Source: Bacteroidales bacterium
GTDB lineage: Bacteria; Bacteroidota; Bacteroidia; Bacteroidales; PUMT01
DNA: 63,415 nucleotides
Direction of reading: 5' to 3'
NCBI GenBank assembly: GCA_007135095.1
Contig: SLJO01000164.1
Coordinates: 1 to 63,415, forward strand
Below are positions 31,696 to 40,940 of this stretch, piece by piece; position 1 is the first letter of the stretch, and the number at the start of each line of letters is the position of its first letter. The notes below the pieces were generated by a model. It did not search any database. It was not told where the DNA came from and was given only the letters and a program-made list of their open reading frames with translations. Both the position numbers and the translations under genes were made by a program.

Positions 31696-33042
31696 TCAAT
31701 ACCGGTAAACTATTTCCCTGAGGAAATCCTGAATTGCGTTTCGCACCCCGGCACTTTCCTTGTTATGATTATTCACCAGCACAGAAAATATCAGCATCCT
31801 ATCCTGCATGGTGATAATATAGCCGCTTAATGCAACCGCATTGCCGCCCAGGGTACCGGTCTTGGCATATATCCTGCCCTTTTCATCATTATAGAGATTA
31901 TTCAGAGTGCCTTCGCCACCGGTGGGCAGCAAATTACTTATCCTTTCAAATCCGAATTCATCTTTCATTTTTTCGAGCAGCCAGACGAATGAACGGGGAC
32001 TGAAAAGGTTGTACCTGCTCAATCCGCTGCCATCCACCCATCGCGGCTTATCAGGCATACCACTGAAATCATTTTCCAGCAGATATTCAATCAACAGTTC
32101 CTCGTTCATTACCCCCAGGAGATGATTGCTTACCATCAGGAGGGTCTGCTCGGCAAAGAAGTTGTCACTGTATACCATCATCGGCCGGAAGAGCGAATCT
32201 GAGGCACGCGAATAAACAGTATTGAAACGCCCGGGCAGATCAGTCCGTGCAGGAACCAGTCCTACCTCTTTTCGCAACGTGTCCTGCAGTAATTCCAGTG
32301 CAGACTTCATTCCATCTGTCACATATGGAACAAACAGGTTCCTCTCTCCATCCAGTCCCGGATAAATGGTGTAGATATTTTCCGTTACGGGCCTTGCAAT
32401 TTCAAATTTTTCCCTGTCGCTCCCCTTGATTTCAACCGGCCATCTATGTCCCGGATCTGACATTATATAGGTTATCATAACATCATTGTCAAGACCTTCC
32501 ATATCCCTTTGTGCCCACATGATCATATTCCCGTAAACCGGGAAAGGATTACGTTCCGGCATGTAGTAATTAAGATAGAAATTCCATGGCCAGCCATATC
32601 CCAGTGCCCTGGTTTCCCATGGGGGTTCAATGAATACAAGTGGTTTTTCAGCACACTGCAAAAAAGACAATACCGGCTGATCAGGATAACTGTTCAGCAA
32701 AAAAGCAGGATCGCCCGTTGCTTTGAGGAAAATGGTATCGTTATAATCAATATACTGAACACCGGGAATGCCATTGCCAACATACCTGAGGCCAGCATAA
32801 AGTGTCGGCAACTTGGTATTGCTGGCTGGAATAAAGAACTTTTCACTGTTATACTCATACAAATATTCCCTGTTTTCCGGATCATATATAGCAATTCCTA
32901 TATGAGAATCGGAAATTGCAGGATTTTTAATGAACCTGTCAGGTATGTTTGTTCTTCCGAGGTATTTCGGAGAGGAACATGAGCCTGAAAAAAGGGTAAA
33001 TAAAACCAGAAGTAATGTATATATGTTCCGGCGATTTAACAT
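31696..33042 (-). CDS. PBP4-type D-alanyl-D-alanine carboxypeptidase/endopeptidase lipoprotein
   Basis: From the ATG at 33042 the protein has a lipoprotein signal ending FSGSC (Cys 22). All three S13 peptidase motifs are present: SNTK (S74-K77 in PASNTKL), YSDN, and KTGT in YAKTGTLGGNAVALSGYI. Length after the signal (about 425 residues) fits the family. It cleaves peptidoglycan cross-links or terminal D-Ala in the periplasm. A TTG/ATG-extended frame up to 33138 would bury the signal peptide and is unlikely. It lies 118 bp downstream of the endonuclease IV gene on the same strand. Confidence 0.9.
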   Translation of the reverse strand: MLNRRNIYTLLLVLFTLFSGSCSSPKYLGRTNIPDRFIKNPAISDSHIGIAIYDPENREYLYEYNSEKFFIPASNTKLPTLYAGLRYVGNGIPGVQYIDYNDTIFLKATGDPAFLLNSYPDQPVLSFLQCAEKPLVFIEPPWETRALGYGWPWNFYLNYYMPERNPFPVYGNMIMWAQRDMEGLDNDVMITYIMSDPGHRWPVEIKGSDREKFEIARPVTENIYTIYPGLDGERNLFVPYVTDGMKSALELLQDTLRKEVGLVPARTDLPGRFNTVYSRASDSLFRPMMVYSDNFFAEQTLLMVSNHLLGVMNEELLIEYLLENDFSGMPDKPRWVDGSGLSRYNLFSPRSFVWLLEKMKDEFGFERISNLLPTGGEGTLNNLYNDEKGRIYAKTGTLGGNAVALSGYIITMQDRMLIFSVLVNNHNKESAGVRNAIQDFLREIVYRY

Positions 33043-33160
33043 TATGACAATTTTACTGTCTGAAAATTCCGCAAACCATTTAAAGCACCTGCCCGCAGAG
33101 AGGCATGAACTCCACTTGTTTCCCTTATCCATATCCATACAAATAAACTATATAATTTCT

Positions 33161-34021
33161 TCAGTCGAAATTCCCCCTGTCTTTCAGCCTGCCGTAAAGG
33201 AAAGCAATTTCTTTTTCCCACATCTCCGGTTCGGGAGTTTCAAGTATTAATGGCATATTGTCGAAACGGCTGTCATTTATCAGCCTGATAAAAACTTCTT
33301 CACCAAGGGTCCCTTTTCCGATTAAATCATGCCTGTCCACCCTTGATCCGAAAGACTTTTTGGAATCGTTGAGGTGCATTCCTTTCAGGTAACTGAATCC
33401 GATTATCCTGTCAAATTCCGCAAAAGTTTTCTCGTAACCCACCTTACTTTTAATATCATAACCTGCAGAATAGGAATGGGCAGTGTCCAGGCATACCCCT
33501 GCCCTGTCCTTGTCCTCGATATGATCAATTATAAATTTTATGTGTTCAAAGGCATACCCCAGGTTTGTACCCTGCCCGGCAGTATTTTCAATAACCGCGA
33601 TCACCCCCCTGGACTTCCCGAGGGCAATATTTACTGATTCAGCAATGGTTTTCAGGCATGTTTCCTCATCGGTAAGATTAAGATGGCTTCCGGGATGAAA
33701 ATTGAGCCGATCAAGTCCCAGCGCCTCAGCTCTTTGCATTTCGTCAATAAAAGCCACCCTTGATTTTTCGAGAGCCTGCTTCTCCGGGTGACCAAGGTTG
33801 ATAAGGTAACTATCATGCGGCAGGATCTGGAAGGGTTGATAGCCGTACCTCTCACAATTCTCCCTGAAGGTTTTAATCTGCTTTTCCTCAAGCGGTCTGG
33901 CCACCCATTGCCGCTGATTTTTGGTGAATAATCCGAAAGCTTTTGCCCCGATATTATGTGCATTTACAGGAGCATTTTCAACACCTCCCGTGGTTTTTAC
34001 ATGGGCACCTATATACTTCAT
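33161..34021 (-). CDS. nfo: Endonuclease IV (AP endonuclease)
   Basis: The 286-residue TIM-barrel protein carries the zinc-ligand motifs of endonuclease IV in order: [61 protein letters not shown] and LILETPE. It incises DNA 5' of abasic sites in base-excision repair. The start [13 protein letters not shown] is the standard N-terminus. No other repair gene is adjacent. Confidence 0.96.
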   Translation of the reverse strand: MKYIGAHVKTTGGVENAPVNAHNIGAKAFGLFTKNQRQWVARPLEEKQIKTFRENCERYGYQPFQILPHDSYLINLGHPEKQALEKSRVAFIDEMQRAEALGLDRLNFHPGSHLNLTDEETCLKTIAESVNIALGKSRGVIAVIENTAGQGTNLGYAFEHIKFIIDHIEDKDRAGVCLDTAHSYSAGYDIKSKVGYEKTFAEFDRIIGFSYLKGMHLNDSKKSFGSRVDRHDLIGKGTLGEEVFIRLINDSRFDNMPLILETPEPEMWEKEIAFLYGRLKDRGNFD

Positions 34022-34428
34022 ATGTAAATTATTATGTAATGAAATTGATTTTCCGGGTATCGATCCAAACTGGTTAATATGCCTGAAATACCGGCCGGTT
34101 CAATTAAAAATGAAAAAAAGAGTTGTAAAAAAAAATCCGGTATAATTATTCCTCAAATCTACTGCAATCAAATTTTTAATCAAAATATTCACTGAAATAC
34201 CAATTTATCACTGGATCATCAGTAACAACACCAAAATGTCGCTTCCGGCAATTGCGCATAAAAGCGGGGGTTAATTACACCGCTGAAGCTTCCTTAGCTG
34301 AGTATAATGGGGATAAAAAAACACACAATTTTTGTAACTTTAACCTAGTGTTGTTTAGTCACAAGCAATAAAAAAATTCTCTTATTTCCAGCAATATTTT
34401 ACGCCAGGGCCGGATTAGAATAGCTGAC
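34022..34428. other. Divergent intergenic region between nfo and CDF transporter genes
   Basis: This 407-bp AT-rich gap must hold promoters for both divergent genes. TAACTTTA at 34335-34342 is a possible -7 element for the CDF gene, without a clear -33 partner. No open reading frame is supported. Confidence 0.4.
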
Positions 34429-35304
34429 ATGGATAAAGCAAAAGCAGGATACCGGGAAGGAATTATTTCAATAATTACAAATACAGGATTGTTCGGGTTA
34501 AAATTATGGGCAGGAATAATATCGGGTTCAATCGCCCTGATTGCTGATGCCTGGCATACAATCTCCGATTCATTAAGTTCACTCATAGTAATAATTGGCA
34601 CCCGGCTTGCCTCGAAAAAACCAGACAAGGAGCATCCTTTCGGGCATGGAAGGTGGGAACCGATAACCGCCATATTCATTGGGTTTTTCCTGGCCGTTAT
34701 AGCATACAATTTCATCAGCGATTCCATCGTGAGGTACCAGTCACAGGAAACAGCTGAGTTCGGCATCTGGGCCATTGTCGTTACCCTCATATCTCTCGCA
34801 GGAAAAGCTGTCCTTGCACATTATGCTTTTTATTTAGGCCGGAAAAGCGGAAACACAGCGGTAACTGCAGATGGCTGGCATCATCAGACTGATGCACTGA
34901 CCTCTGCAGTTATACTGGCCGGAATATTTTTTTCGGAAAGGTTCTGGTGGATAGACAGCGTTCTGGGAGGCCTGATATCGCTCCTCATCCTTTATGCCGT
35001 TTATGAAATAGTAAAAGAAGCCGTCAATAAGCTTCTTGGGGAAAGACCCGATCCGGAGCTGATCTATCAAATTGAATCTTTAATCAAGAAATCCTATCCC
35101 GGGGGTGTAATGCCCCACCACTATCACCTGCATAACTATATTGATCATAAGGAGCTGACATTTCACATTAAAGTCGAAGACAATATGGATATCCGCTCCG
35201 GACACCTGATTGCAACCGATATTGAGAACAGGATTTTTAAGGAATTGAATATTACGGCTACCATCCATATTGAACCAATTAATCATGATCACAAGAATGA
35301 TTAA
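34429..35304 (+). CDS. Cation diffusion facilitator (CDF) metal exporter
   Basis: The 291-residue protein has six hydrophobic segments with the CDF metal-site motifs DAWHTISD (second segment) and DGWHHQTD (fifth segment), the HxxxD pattern of zinc-type exporters, and HPFGHGRWE in the loop. A cytoplasmic C-terminal domain follows (residues 205-291; VMPHHYHLHNYIDHKELTFH), with extra histidines that may sense metal. It exports Zn, Fe, Mn or similar divalent ions in exchange for protons. The ion is not decided by sequence. Confidence 0.92.
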   Translation: MDKAKAGYREGIISIITNTGLFGLKLWAGIISGSIALIADAWHTISDSLSSLIVIIGTRLASKKPDKEHPFGHGRWEPITAIFIGFFLAVIAYNFISDSIVRYQSQETAEFGIWAIVVTLISLAGKAVLAHYAFYLGRKSGNTAVTADGWHHQTDALTSAVILAGIFFSERFWWIDSVLGGLISLLILYAVYEIVKEAVNKLLGERPDPELIYQIESLIKKSYPGGVMPHHYHLHNYIDHKELTFHIKVEDNMDIRSGHLIATDIENRIFKELNITATIHIEPINHDHKND

Positions 35305-35508
35305 TGTACTCCTGCGGGATATCCTTCATGCCGGTCTATGAAAACCGTTCCCTTTTGCAAAGGGTCAGCAGGCCAGGAAACAAGAAACAAATACTGCCGG
35401 CCCGGCCATATCGAATGCCATTCCCGGCAGAATAAATATACCCGGGCTTATCATGCCTCCCGCGGCAATGCTGAATACTCCAAATAAGTTTATCCCTTTC
35501 GTTAACAT
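35301..35508 (-). pseudogene. Remnant of an APC-family amino acid permease
   Basis: From the ATG at 35508 the minus strand reads LTKGINLFGVFSIAAGGMIS, PGIFILPGMAFDMAGPAVFV and SCFLAC, then a stop. This is the first two membrane segments of an APC permease, with the GAMISSGLFVLPG-like signature. In another frame KGTVFIDRHEGYPAGV recalls the later KAGGTYFFIDRSLGP region. So an internal deletion and a frameshift have destroyed the gene, and the remainder is gone. It touches the end of the CDF gene. Confidence 0.7.
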
Positions 35509-35845
35509 GGTTTTAACTTATCACCGAAAACCTGTTCGCTGATTCTTTTTTAAGTCCGGATATTGAAGATGAATCCCTTTGTTTTGTTCATCATTTTTTT
35601 GATACACTGGTATCTCCCGGGCGAAGTTTCACCTTTTGTAACTGAAACTTAAAATAAATAAATAAATTAGTTACATTTGGATAAATGAATCGTCCATGAC
35701 GGTATTTTCAATATCCTCGCAAAATACAATGAATGTCACATCTGACAATTATTGATTAATGTAAAATGTATTGCATGTGACATGAAGGTTCCATGGGTTA
35801 GAAAATAGTAATCTTTTACCTGCAGTAAGTAATCAGCTGAATATA
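35509..35845. other. Intergenic region upstream of the TIGR01777 gene
   Basis: AT-rich, with no gene. TACATTTG at 35672-35679 matches TAnnTTTG exactly but lies 166 bp before the next start and lacks a -33 partner. Confidence 0.4.
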
Positions 35846-36778
35846 ATGAATCCGAAAATAAAAATATTAATTACCGGGGGAACAGGTCTTATTGGCCGGG
35901 CTCTGTGCAACAAACTTATGGATAAAGGTTATGAGGTGGCTGTACTGAGCAGAAGAAAAAAACCTGATTCCAAAATGCACACCTATGTCTGGGATCCTGG
36001 AAAAAGTGAAATTGATAAAGAGGCGATTGCCACTTCCGACTTCATCGTTCATCTCGCAGGAGCGAATATTTCAGGTAAAAGATGGACCAGGCAAAGGAAA
36101 CAGGAGATTGTTGACAGCAGGGTTGAAACAGCAAAATTATTGTTCAATAAAGTAAAAAGAACTAAAAACAGGTTGAAGGCATTTATATCTGCATCAGGTT
36201 CGAATTATTACGGCATGCGGACATCCGACAAAATTTTCAGCGAGGAGGACCCTCCCGGCAATGATTTTATGGGAGAAACATGCAGAAAATGGGAAAAATC
36301 GGCGGGCAGATTTAAAGAACTGAGGATAAGGACTGTGATTTTAAGAAATGGCGCTGTCCTTTCTGCCGAAGGGGGTGCACTTCCCAAAATGAACATCCCT
36401 GTCAAACTGGGAGTTGCGGCACCAATAGGCAGTGGCAAACAGTACTTCCCCTGGATACATATTGATGATTTATGTGATATTTACATCAAGGCCATTGAAG
36501 ACGAGAAAATGAAAGGTGTATATAATGCAGTGGCGCCGGAACACACAACCAATAAGCATTTCATGCAGACACTTGCCAGGGTGCAGGAAAAACCTTACTG
36601 GGCTCCCAATGCACCTTCAGTTGGGGTGAAACTAGCATTAGGGGAAATGGCACAGGTTGTTCTGGAAGGGAGCAGGACATCATCAGAAAAGATAAAGTCA
36701 GCCGGTTTCAGCTTCCGGTTTCCTGAGCTGGAGGGCGCCCTTGTGCACCTGGTCGGAAAAAAAGAAAATGCGCAATAA
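35846..36778 (+). CDS. TIGR01777-type NAD(P)-dependent epimerase/dehydratase-like protein
   Basis: An extended SDR with the nucleotide-binding loop ITGGTGLIGRAL at the N-terminus. It has family-specific features: HLAGANISGKRWTRQRKQEI, DSRVETAKLLF, SASGSNYYG, and WIHIDDLCDIYIKAI. These define the YfcH/SDR39U1 group, whose reaction is unknown. The length (310 residues) is normal. The usual catalytic YxxxK is not conserved in this group in the canonical place. Cytoplasmic, single gene. Confidence 0.9.
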   Translation: MNPKIKILITGGTGLIGRALCNKLMDKGYEVAVLSRRKKPDSKMHTYVWDPGKSEIDKEAIATSDFIVHLAGANISGKRWTRQRKQEIVDSRVETAKLLFNKVKRTKNRLKAFISASGSNYYGMRTSDKIFSEEDPPGNDFMGETCRKWEKSAGRFKELRIRTVILRNGAVLSAEGGALPKMNIPVKLGVAAPIGSGKQYFPWIHIDDLCDIYIKAIEDEKMKGVYNAVAPEHTTNKHFMQTLARVQEKPYWAPNAPSVGVKLALGEMAQVVLEGSRTSSEKIKSAGFSFRFPELEGALVHLVGKKENAQ

Positions 36779-37125
36779 TGTCTATGAAAAACCCCGCCTT
36801 ATAGTCAACGTGCAACATCTTGCAGAATATTTTAGTTTTATACTTTCTGACTATACTTCCCGCATATTCGTTCAACTCACATTCAGTAAACATATCATTT
36901 TATTAAATATTTCATATATGGCAGCACGTTATAAAATGCGGGATTCATAGAGGGATAATTTCCCGAAGAGTTGGTCTCCCGGCATTTTTCCCCGGATGCA
37001 ATTGTATAAAATATTTCATATATCCGGTAAAATTCCGTTTTACAAATAGTGAATGCCTTTATAATAACTTTTTTTAAATTTGTATCGACTTTTCAATTAT
37101 ACAATATCTCCAGCATCTGTTGATT
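36779..37125. other. Intergenic region upstream of the HMA-like gene
   Basis: No convincing gene. A short plus-strand frame at 36741-36950 overlaps the upstream gene and resembles nothing I know. Confidence 0.4.
37075..37082 (+). promoter_or_regulatory. Candidate -7 promoter element of the HMA-like gene
   Basis: TAAATTTG matches TAnnTTTG exactly, 43 bp before the ATG at 37126. No TTTG is visible at -33. Confidence 0.35.
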
Positions 37126-37530
37126 ATGATAAACCATTATGTAAAAATTTTCTTGCTGGGGCTGTCCAAAATAAAAGTAGTGCACAGCATTCCGGGAAGG
37201 TTAAGGCTAAAGATCGATGGTCTTGAAAAAGTCAGGTATTTCTTTAAGGATAATGAGGATATACCCCTGAATTTTAATTTCTACAGGCTTTACGGAATCA
37301 AAAATATTGAATTCAGTCCTCATACAGCAAATATATTAATTGAATATGATGCAGTTATACTCAGGGAAAACCAGATTATAAACTGGGTGACACGGCTGAA
37401 AGAGATCATTATCCAAAAATTCACTTCAGGCGAGGGAAATATCAGTCAGCAAACCATTGACGACATTGGATTAGAACTGAGAAAAGAGGGCTATGAGATG
37501 GAAGAGTACAGACAATCCCCTCCTGCTTAA
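37126..37530 (+). CDS. HMA-like (heavy-metal-associated fold) small protein
   Basis: The ATG at 37126 (MINHYVKIFLLGL) is preferred over a TTG at 37120. The segment KVVHSIPGRLRLKIDGLEKV followed by GIKNIEFSPHTANILIEYD has the spacing of HMA-type ferredoxin-like domains found in Bacteroidota metal-transport proteins. However, it lacks the CxxC metal site, having VHSIPGRLR instead. The remaining helix (about residues 85-134) is charged. At 134 residues it is a stand-alone domain. It may be a regulator or partner of a metal ATPase that is not in this window. Confidence 0.6.
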   Translation: MINHYVKIFLLGLSKIKVVHSIPGRLRLKIDGLEKVRYFFKDNEDIPLNFNFYRLYGIKNIEFSPHTANILIEYDAVILRENQIINWVTRLKEIIIQKFTSGEGNISQQTIDDIGLELRKEGYEMEEYRQSPPA

Positions 37531-37820
37531 CTAAAATTGCTCTTCACCCCTGATAATTCAAGATGATCAACGATAATTTTCCATTCAATTGACTGCATTG
37601 CATTCCGGCAAAGGCTTCCCTTATTTTGCTTTTCAGTTCCATGAATGTGAAAATTTTCCCGGCTGGTCTGCAACCATAATTTGGCCACTTGTGGAATTTT
37701 TTCAACACCTGAACGGAAGAAATCACCAACATTTTCATAATTCCTCCTGTAATCACCTTCAGATATTTCTGTTAAAAATAGTAAAGAAGGAGTTTTTATT
37801 GATTTACAGGAATTCAGCAT
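37527..37820 (-). other. Possible frameshifted small gene or remnant
   Basis: On the minus strand, one frame reads NYENVGDFFRSGVEKIPQVA and KLWLQTSRENF. The neighbouring frame continues TFMELKSKIREAFAGMQ. Joined, they give an amphipathic helical, phasin-like pattern, suggesting a short gene with a frameshift near 37640. No family match is certain, and chance is possible. Nothing else is seen in the gap 37531-37949. Confidence 0.2.
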
Positions 37821-37949
37821 GGCAGATTACAGCCTGAGGAAGTAAAAGAAAGATTTAATTTCATTGATGTGATAATCAACCCGCTAATTATTAATTTTGC
37901 TAACCATATTAATTTGTCATATATATTTTGACCCTTTAATCCCGGAAGT

Positions 37950-38879
37950 ATGGCGATCGTTATTGCAAGTGATATTAAAAATCTTAAACCCTGGTTCAGT
38001 GCCCTGAACAAAGTCGATCCGTCAGTGGAAGTAACGACCATGGATGAGGTGAGGGACAAATCAGCAATAGAATTTATTCTGGCATGGAATTATCCACATG
38101 GCCTGTTAAGGAAATATCCGCGATTAAAAACAGTTGCTTCGATGGGGGCCGGGGCAGATCACATTCTCAATGACCCTTACCTGCCGGAAAACGTAAATAT
38201 CGTTCGCCTTGCAGATCCGGGACTTTCGCAGGATATGTACGAATTTACCCTCGCCGCAATAATGAACAGGCTGCGGTCACTCACCCGCTACCGGGAGAAT
38301 CAGATGCAGGGCATCTGGAAAAAAACACTTTACTGCCGTATTTCCGATGTGACCATAGGGGTGATGGGCACCGGTGCTATCGGAAATCATATAGCTTCCG
38401 GGTTACATACTGCGGGATTCAGGGTTTCAGGCTGGAAAAGGACTGCTGCGCCATCGGGATTATATAAAATATACCATGGCAATGACCAGTTGGAAAGCTT
38501 TTTTTCAAATGCAGGCATATTAATATGCCTGCTTCCCCTGACCGCTGAAACTGAAGGCATCCTGAATAAACAAAATATGCAGATGTTGCCGAAAAATGCA
38601 TGGATTATTAATCTGGGCAGGGGTGGTCACCTGGTTGAAGAAGACCTTGTAGAACTGCTGGACTCTGGTCATCTGGATGGTGCCAACCTTGATGTTTTCA
38701 GAACAGAGCCTCTCCCTCCCGGTCACCCTTTCTGGAACCATAAAAAAATTTTCATTACACCCCATATAGCCAGTATTCCCGTCCCAGGATCAGTGGCGCC
38801 GCAAATACTTGAAAATTACCGCAACACAATTGAAAACAAGCCACTTAAAAATAAAGTTAACAGGCAAAGGGGATATTAG
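37950..38879 (+). CDS. GhrA-like D-2-hydroxyacid dehydrogenase (glyoxylate/hydroxypyruvate reductase)
   Basis: The 309-residue protein has the NAD(P)-binding motif GVMGTGAIGNHIASGL and the catalytic set R in INLGRGGHLVEEDL, E in FRTEPLPPGHPFW and H in ITPHIAS. The substrate-side motif ASMGAGADHIL, and the absence of a long N-terminal domain, resemble GhrA (YcdW) of the D-2-hydroxyacid dehydrogenases. It reduces glyoxylate or hydroxypyruvate with NAD(P)H in the cytoplasm. No pathway partner is adjacent. Confidence 0.9.
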   Translation: MAIVIASDIKNLKPWFSALNKVDPSVEVTTMDEVRDKSAIEFILAWNYPHGLLRKYPRLKTVASMGAGADHILNDPYLPENVNIVRLADPGLSQDMYEFTLAAIMNRLRSLTRYRENQMQGIWKKTLYCRISDVTIGVMGTGAIGNHIASGLHTAGFRVSGWKRTAAPSGLYKIYHGNDQLESFFSNAGILICLLPLTAETEGILNKQNMQMLPKNAWIINLGRGGHLVEEDLVELLDSGHLDGANLDVFRTEPLPPGHPFWNHKKIFITPHIASIPVPGSVAPQILENYRNTIENKPLKNKVNRQRGY

Positions 38880-38886
38880 GAAACCG

Positions 38887-38903
38887 GCCCGGACAAACCG
38901 GGC
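38887..38903. terminator. GC-rich hairpin between convergent genes
   Basis: GCCCGG (38887-38892), loop ACAAA, CCGGGC (38898-38903). It fills the 25-bp gap between two convergent genes and is a plausible bidirectional terminator, though no T-run follows. Confidence 0.4.
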
Positions 38904-38904
38904 A

Positions 38905-39162
38905 TTACTCCTGCACTATCGCTTTAGCTCTTAATTTCATCAATTCAAGCTGGCCGGCAGCAATTCCGAGCAGACAGGCAGCCAATGGCCTGTTAAGTTC
39001 CTTTTTGGGTGTATTTACCGCACGGCTGGCCAGCAGAACAGCAGGCGGCACAAGCAACAACCATAATAATCTCTTGTCATAATATTTACCCAGATGTGCA
39101 AGATGCCTCAAGTGACTCAATTTATTGAGAACGATTCCGTAGGCTAACAATTTTGTTAACAT
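38905..39162 (-). CDS. Small hypothetical membrane-associated protein
   Basis: The 85-residue frame starts at an ATG with an upstream promoter-like sequence and ends 2 bp from a terminator-like hairpin. It contains the hydrophobic stretch RLLWLLLVPPAVLLASRAVN and a weaker one (LAACLLGIAAGQLELMKL), so two membrane or amphipathic segments are likely. I do not recognise a family. Its convergent position and its own candidate promoter favour a real gene. Confidence 0.5.
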   Translation of the reverse strand: MLTKLLAYGIVLNKLSHLRHLAHLGKYYDKRLLWLLLVPPAVLLASRAVNTPKKELNRPLAACLLGIAAGQLELMKLRAKAIVQE

Positions 39163-39544
39163 AATTGTAGATTTATTATTTTGAAAACACTCTGAAACAT
39201 AAACAATGCAACTTTTATACCAAGTTTATTGGTTTGCCCGGATTAAATTATCAGAGCATTCCGTCAAATCCTAATGCCATGCGGCCTCAGTCAGGACCGC
39301 TGCAGGCCGTTTACCGGAAAAAAGGAAATCACTTTGCTGAATAATCCGGTTCAAAAACTACAAGTTATTTACTTGTTTGTTATATGATATTTTACTTATA
39401 TTAGCAACAACTTAGCGACACATTATTCGTGGACAATTTTCAAATAATATTTTATCCATGAATCATATATGAAACAGGGTCCATTTATAATGAGGAGCGG
39501 TAAACCCTTTTCTGCGTAGTTTAATAAAATCAAAAATCGTTCAA
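39163..39544. other. Divergent intergenic region upstream of the AOX-like gene
   Basis: AT-rich. It contains the candidate promoter of the 85-aa gene, listed separately. I found no consensus promoter for the AOX-like gene and no further reading frame. Confidence 0.4.
39194..39224 (-). promoter_or_regulatory. Candidate promoter of the 85-aa gene
   Basis: Read on the minus strand: CTTG (39224-39221), 19 nt, TATGTTTC (39201-39194), close to the TTTG / TAnnTTTG pattern. It lies about 30 bp before the start at 39162. Confidence 0.35.
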
Positions 39545-40216
39545 ATGATTGATCTGAAAAAAGAACAAGAGGCCTCTCTGGCCAGGGAACCCTACAAATA
39601 CTCACTTGCAGCAAAGTTTTTTTTCTTTTCCATGGACCTGGTTACCGGGAAAAAAACAACGCTTTCGAAAGCGAAACTTCTTGAATCATTGGCATCAATT
39701 CCATACCGGGCATGGGAAAACCGTCAATACAGGCGGCTGACCTGCAAATATCAGGACGAAGAAATAGTAAATAATGCCAATAAAATCATGTTTTGGGGCA
39801 GGGAAGCACAGGATAATGAGTACTGGCATTTATTGGTTATCAATGAAAAAATGAAGGAAGACGGCATGAAAAACGCCTGGTATCTTACTCCGATGGTCTC
39901 ATGCACGATGATAGGAACCTGGGTAATAATTTCACGCACCCTGGCTTTATTTAATATTTCCCGTGCTTTTCTGTTCAATGCAGAATTTGAAGATCACGCA
40001 GAACATATATATGCTAAATTCGTCCAGGAAAACCCTGAACTGGACTCACAACCAGTCAAGTCAGAGCTGGTCAAAAAATACGGGGATTTCCGGTCCTGGG
40101 GAGATGTCTTCCGTCGCATCGGCCTTGATGAGCGTGATCACAGGAACAAAAGCTTTGTTTACTGCGGCAGACCGGAAGATGTGGTCAAGTATGAGGGTAT
40201 GCCGGAGGTGCATTGA
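39545..40216 (+). CDS. Divergent alternative-oxidase-like diiron protein
   Basis: The 223-residue protein shows the ordered motif set of alternative oxidases and PTOX. MDLVTGKKT and LLESLASIPY (E47) match the first region. NEYWHLL gives ExxH (E92, H95), matching NERMHLL. FEDHAEHIY (around E149) matches LEEEAxxTY, and LDERDHR gives a second ExxH (E196, H199), matching DEAHHR. The central hydrophobic helix (GTWVIISRTLALFNISRAFL) fits monotopic membrane binding. Four Glu and two His would bind the diiron centre that oxidises quinol and reduces oxygen to water. The enzyme is shorter and more divergent than standard AOX, so another diiron carboxylate role is possible. Confidence 0.7.
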   Translation: MIDLKKEQEASLAREPYKYSLAAKFFFFSMDLVTGKKTTLSKAKLLESLASIPYRAWENRQYRRLTCKYQDEEIVNNANKIMFWGREAQDNEYWHLLVINEKMKEDGMKNAWYLTPMVSCTMIGTWVIISRTLALFNISRAFLFNAEFEDHAEHIYAKFVQENPELDSQPVKSELVKKYGDFRSWGDVFRRIGLDERDHRNKSFVYCGRPEDVVKYEGMPEVH

Positions 40217-40242
40217 AATAGTAATCAAACAGGTTTACCCCA

Positions 40243-40818
40243 ATGAAAATTAATCTTCTCATTCCTCTGTTTTTAACAATCTTAATCCTGTCATCCGGTT
40301 GCGACCAGGGGCCTTCGGTTGGCAGCGAATTAACCGATCCGGACGAAAAGGCATTTTTCAACAACCTGGCTCAATACTATGGCCAGAGTTTCAGGGGAGA
40401 ACAGACCTATATGGCTGAAGGCCGGGAAAGCTGGGGTCACATGGATTTTGTGATGCACGTCACCTTGTGTGAAGACGACAGGATCCACATTCCCTTCCAC
40501 CTTGATGAGGATCATTCACGGACATGGATGTTCCTTGTAGAAGAGGGTCGCCTGCGTTTCAGGCATGACCACCGTCACGAGGACGGGACCCCGGAAGCAA
40601 TTACAATGTACGGCGGCTATGCCGATGGTAACGGCTCGGCACTCAGGCAGGACTTCCCTGCAGATGAATACACCTGCGAGCTGATCCCGACCTCCTGCCA
40701 TGCCGTCTGGAGAGTTGAGCTGACGGAAGATCCCCGTTCATTCAGTTATATGCTGCTGAGCCATGGGGAAGAATTATTCAGGGCCCGGTTTGACCTCGAG
40801 CACCCTTACGGAGAATAG
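40243..40818 (+). CDS. Hypothetical lipoprotein
   Basis: The 191-residue protein starts with a lipoprotein signal ending LSSGC (Cys 20). The mature part is hydrophilic, with HIPFHLDEDHSRTWMFLVEE, LRFRHDHRHEDGTPE and ITMYGGYADGNGSALRQDFP, many His/Asp/Glu residues, and two Cys (YTCELIPTSCHAVWRVEL) that could form a disulfide. I do not recognise a family beyond a general secreted beta-domain look. It starts 26 bp after the AOX-like gene and may be co-transcribed with it. Confidence 0.7.
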   Translation: MKINLLIPLFLTILILSSGCDQGPSVGSELTDPDEKAFFNNLAQYYGQSFRGEQTYMAEGRESWGHMDFVMHVTLCEDDRIHIPFHLDEDHSRTWMFLVEEGRLRFRHDHRHEDGTPEAITMYGGYADGNGSALRQDFPADEYTCELIPTSCHAVWRVELTEDPRSFSYMLLSHGEELFRARFDLEHPYGE

Positions 40819-40940
40819 TTCAGTTATGTTTTCGGTTGGTGAATCCTATAAGATCAGCCTGCATCCGGATACAACTTTCTGATCAGCCTGATAGAACTTT
40901 GTGATCTGCCGTAACGGAATGCTGTCACTCAACCAATATA

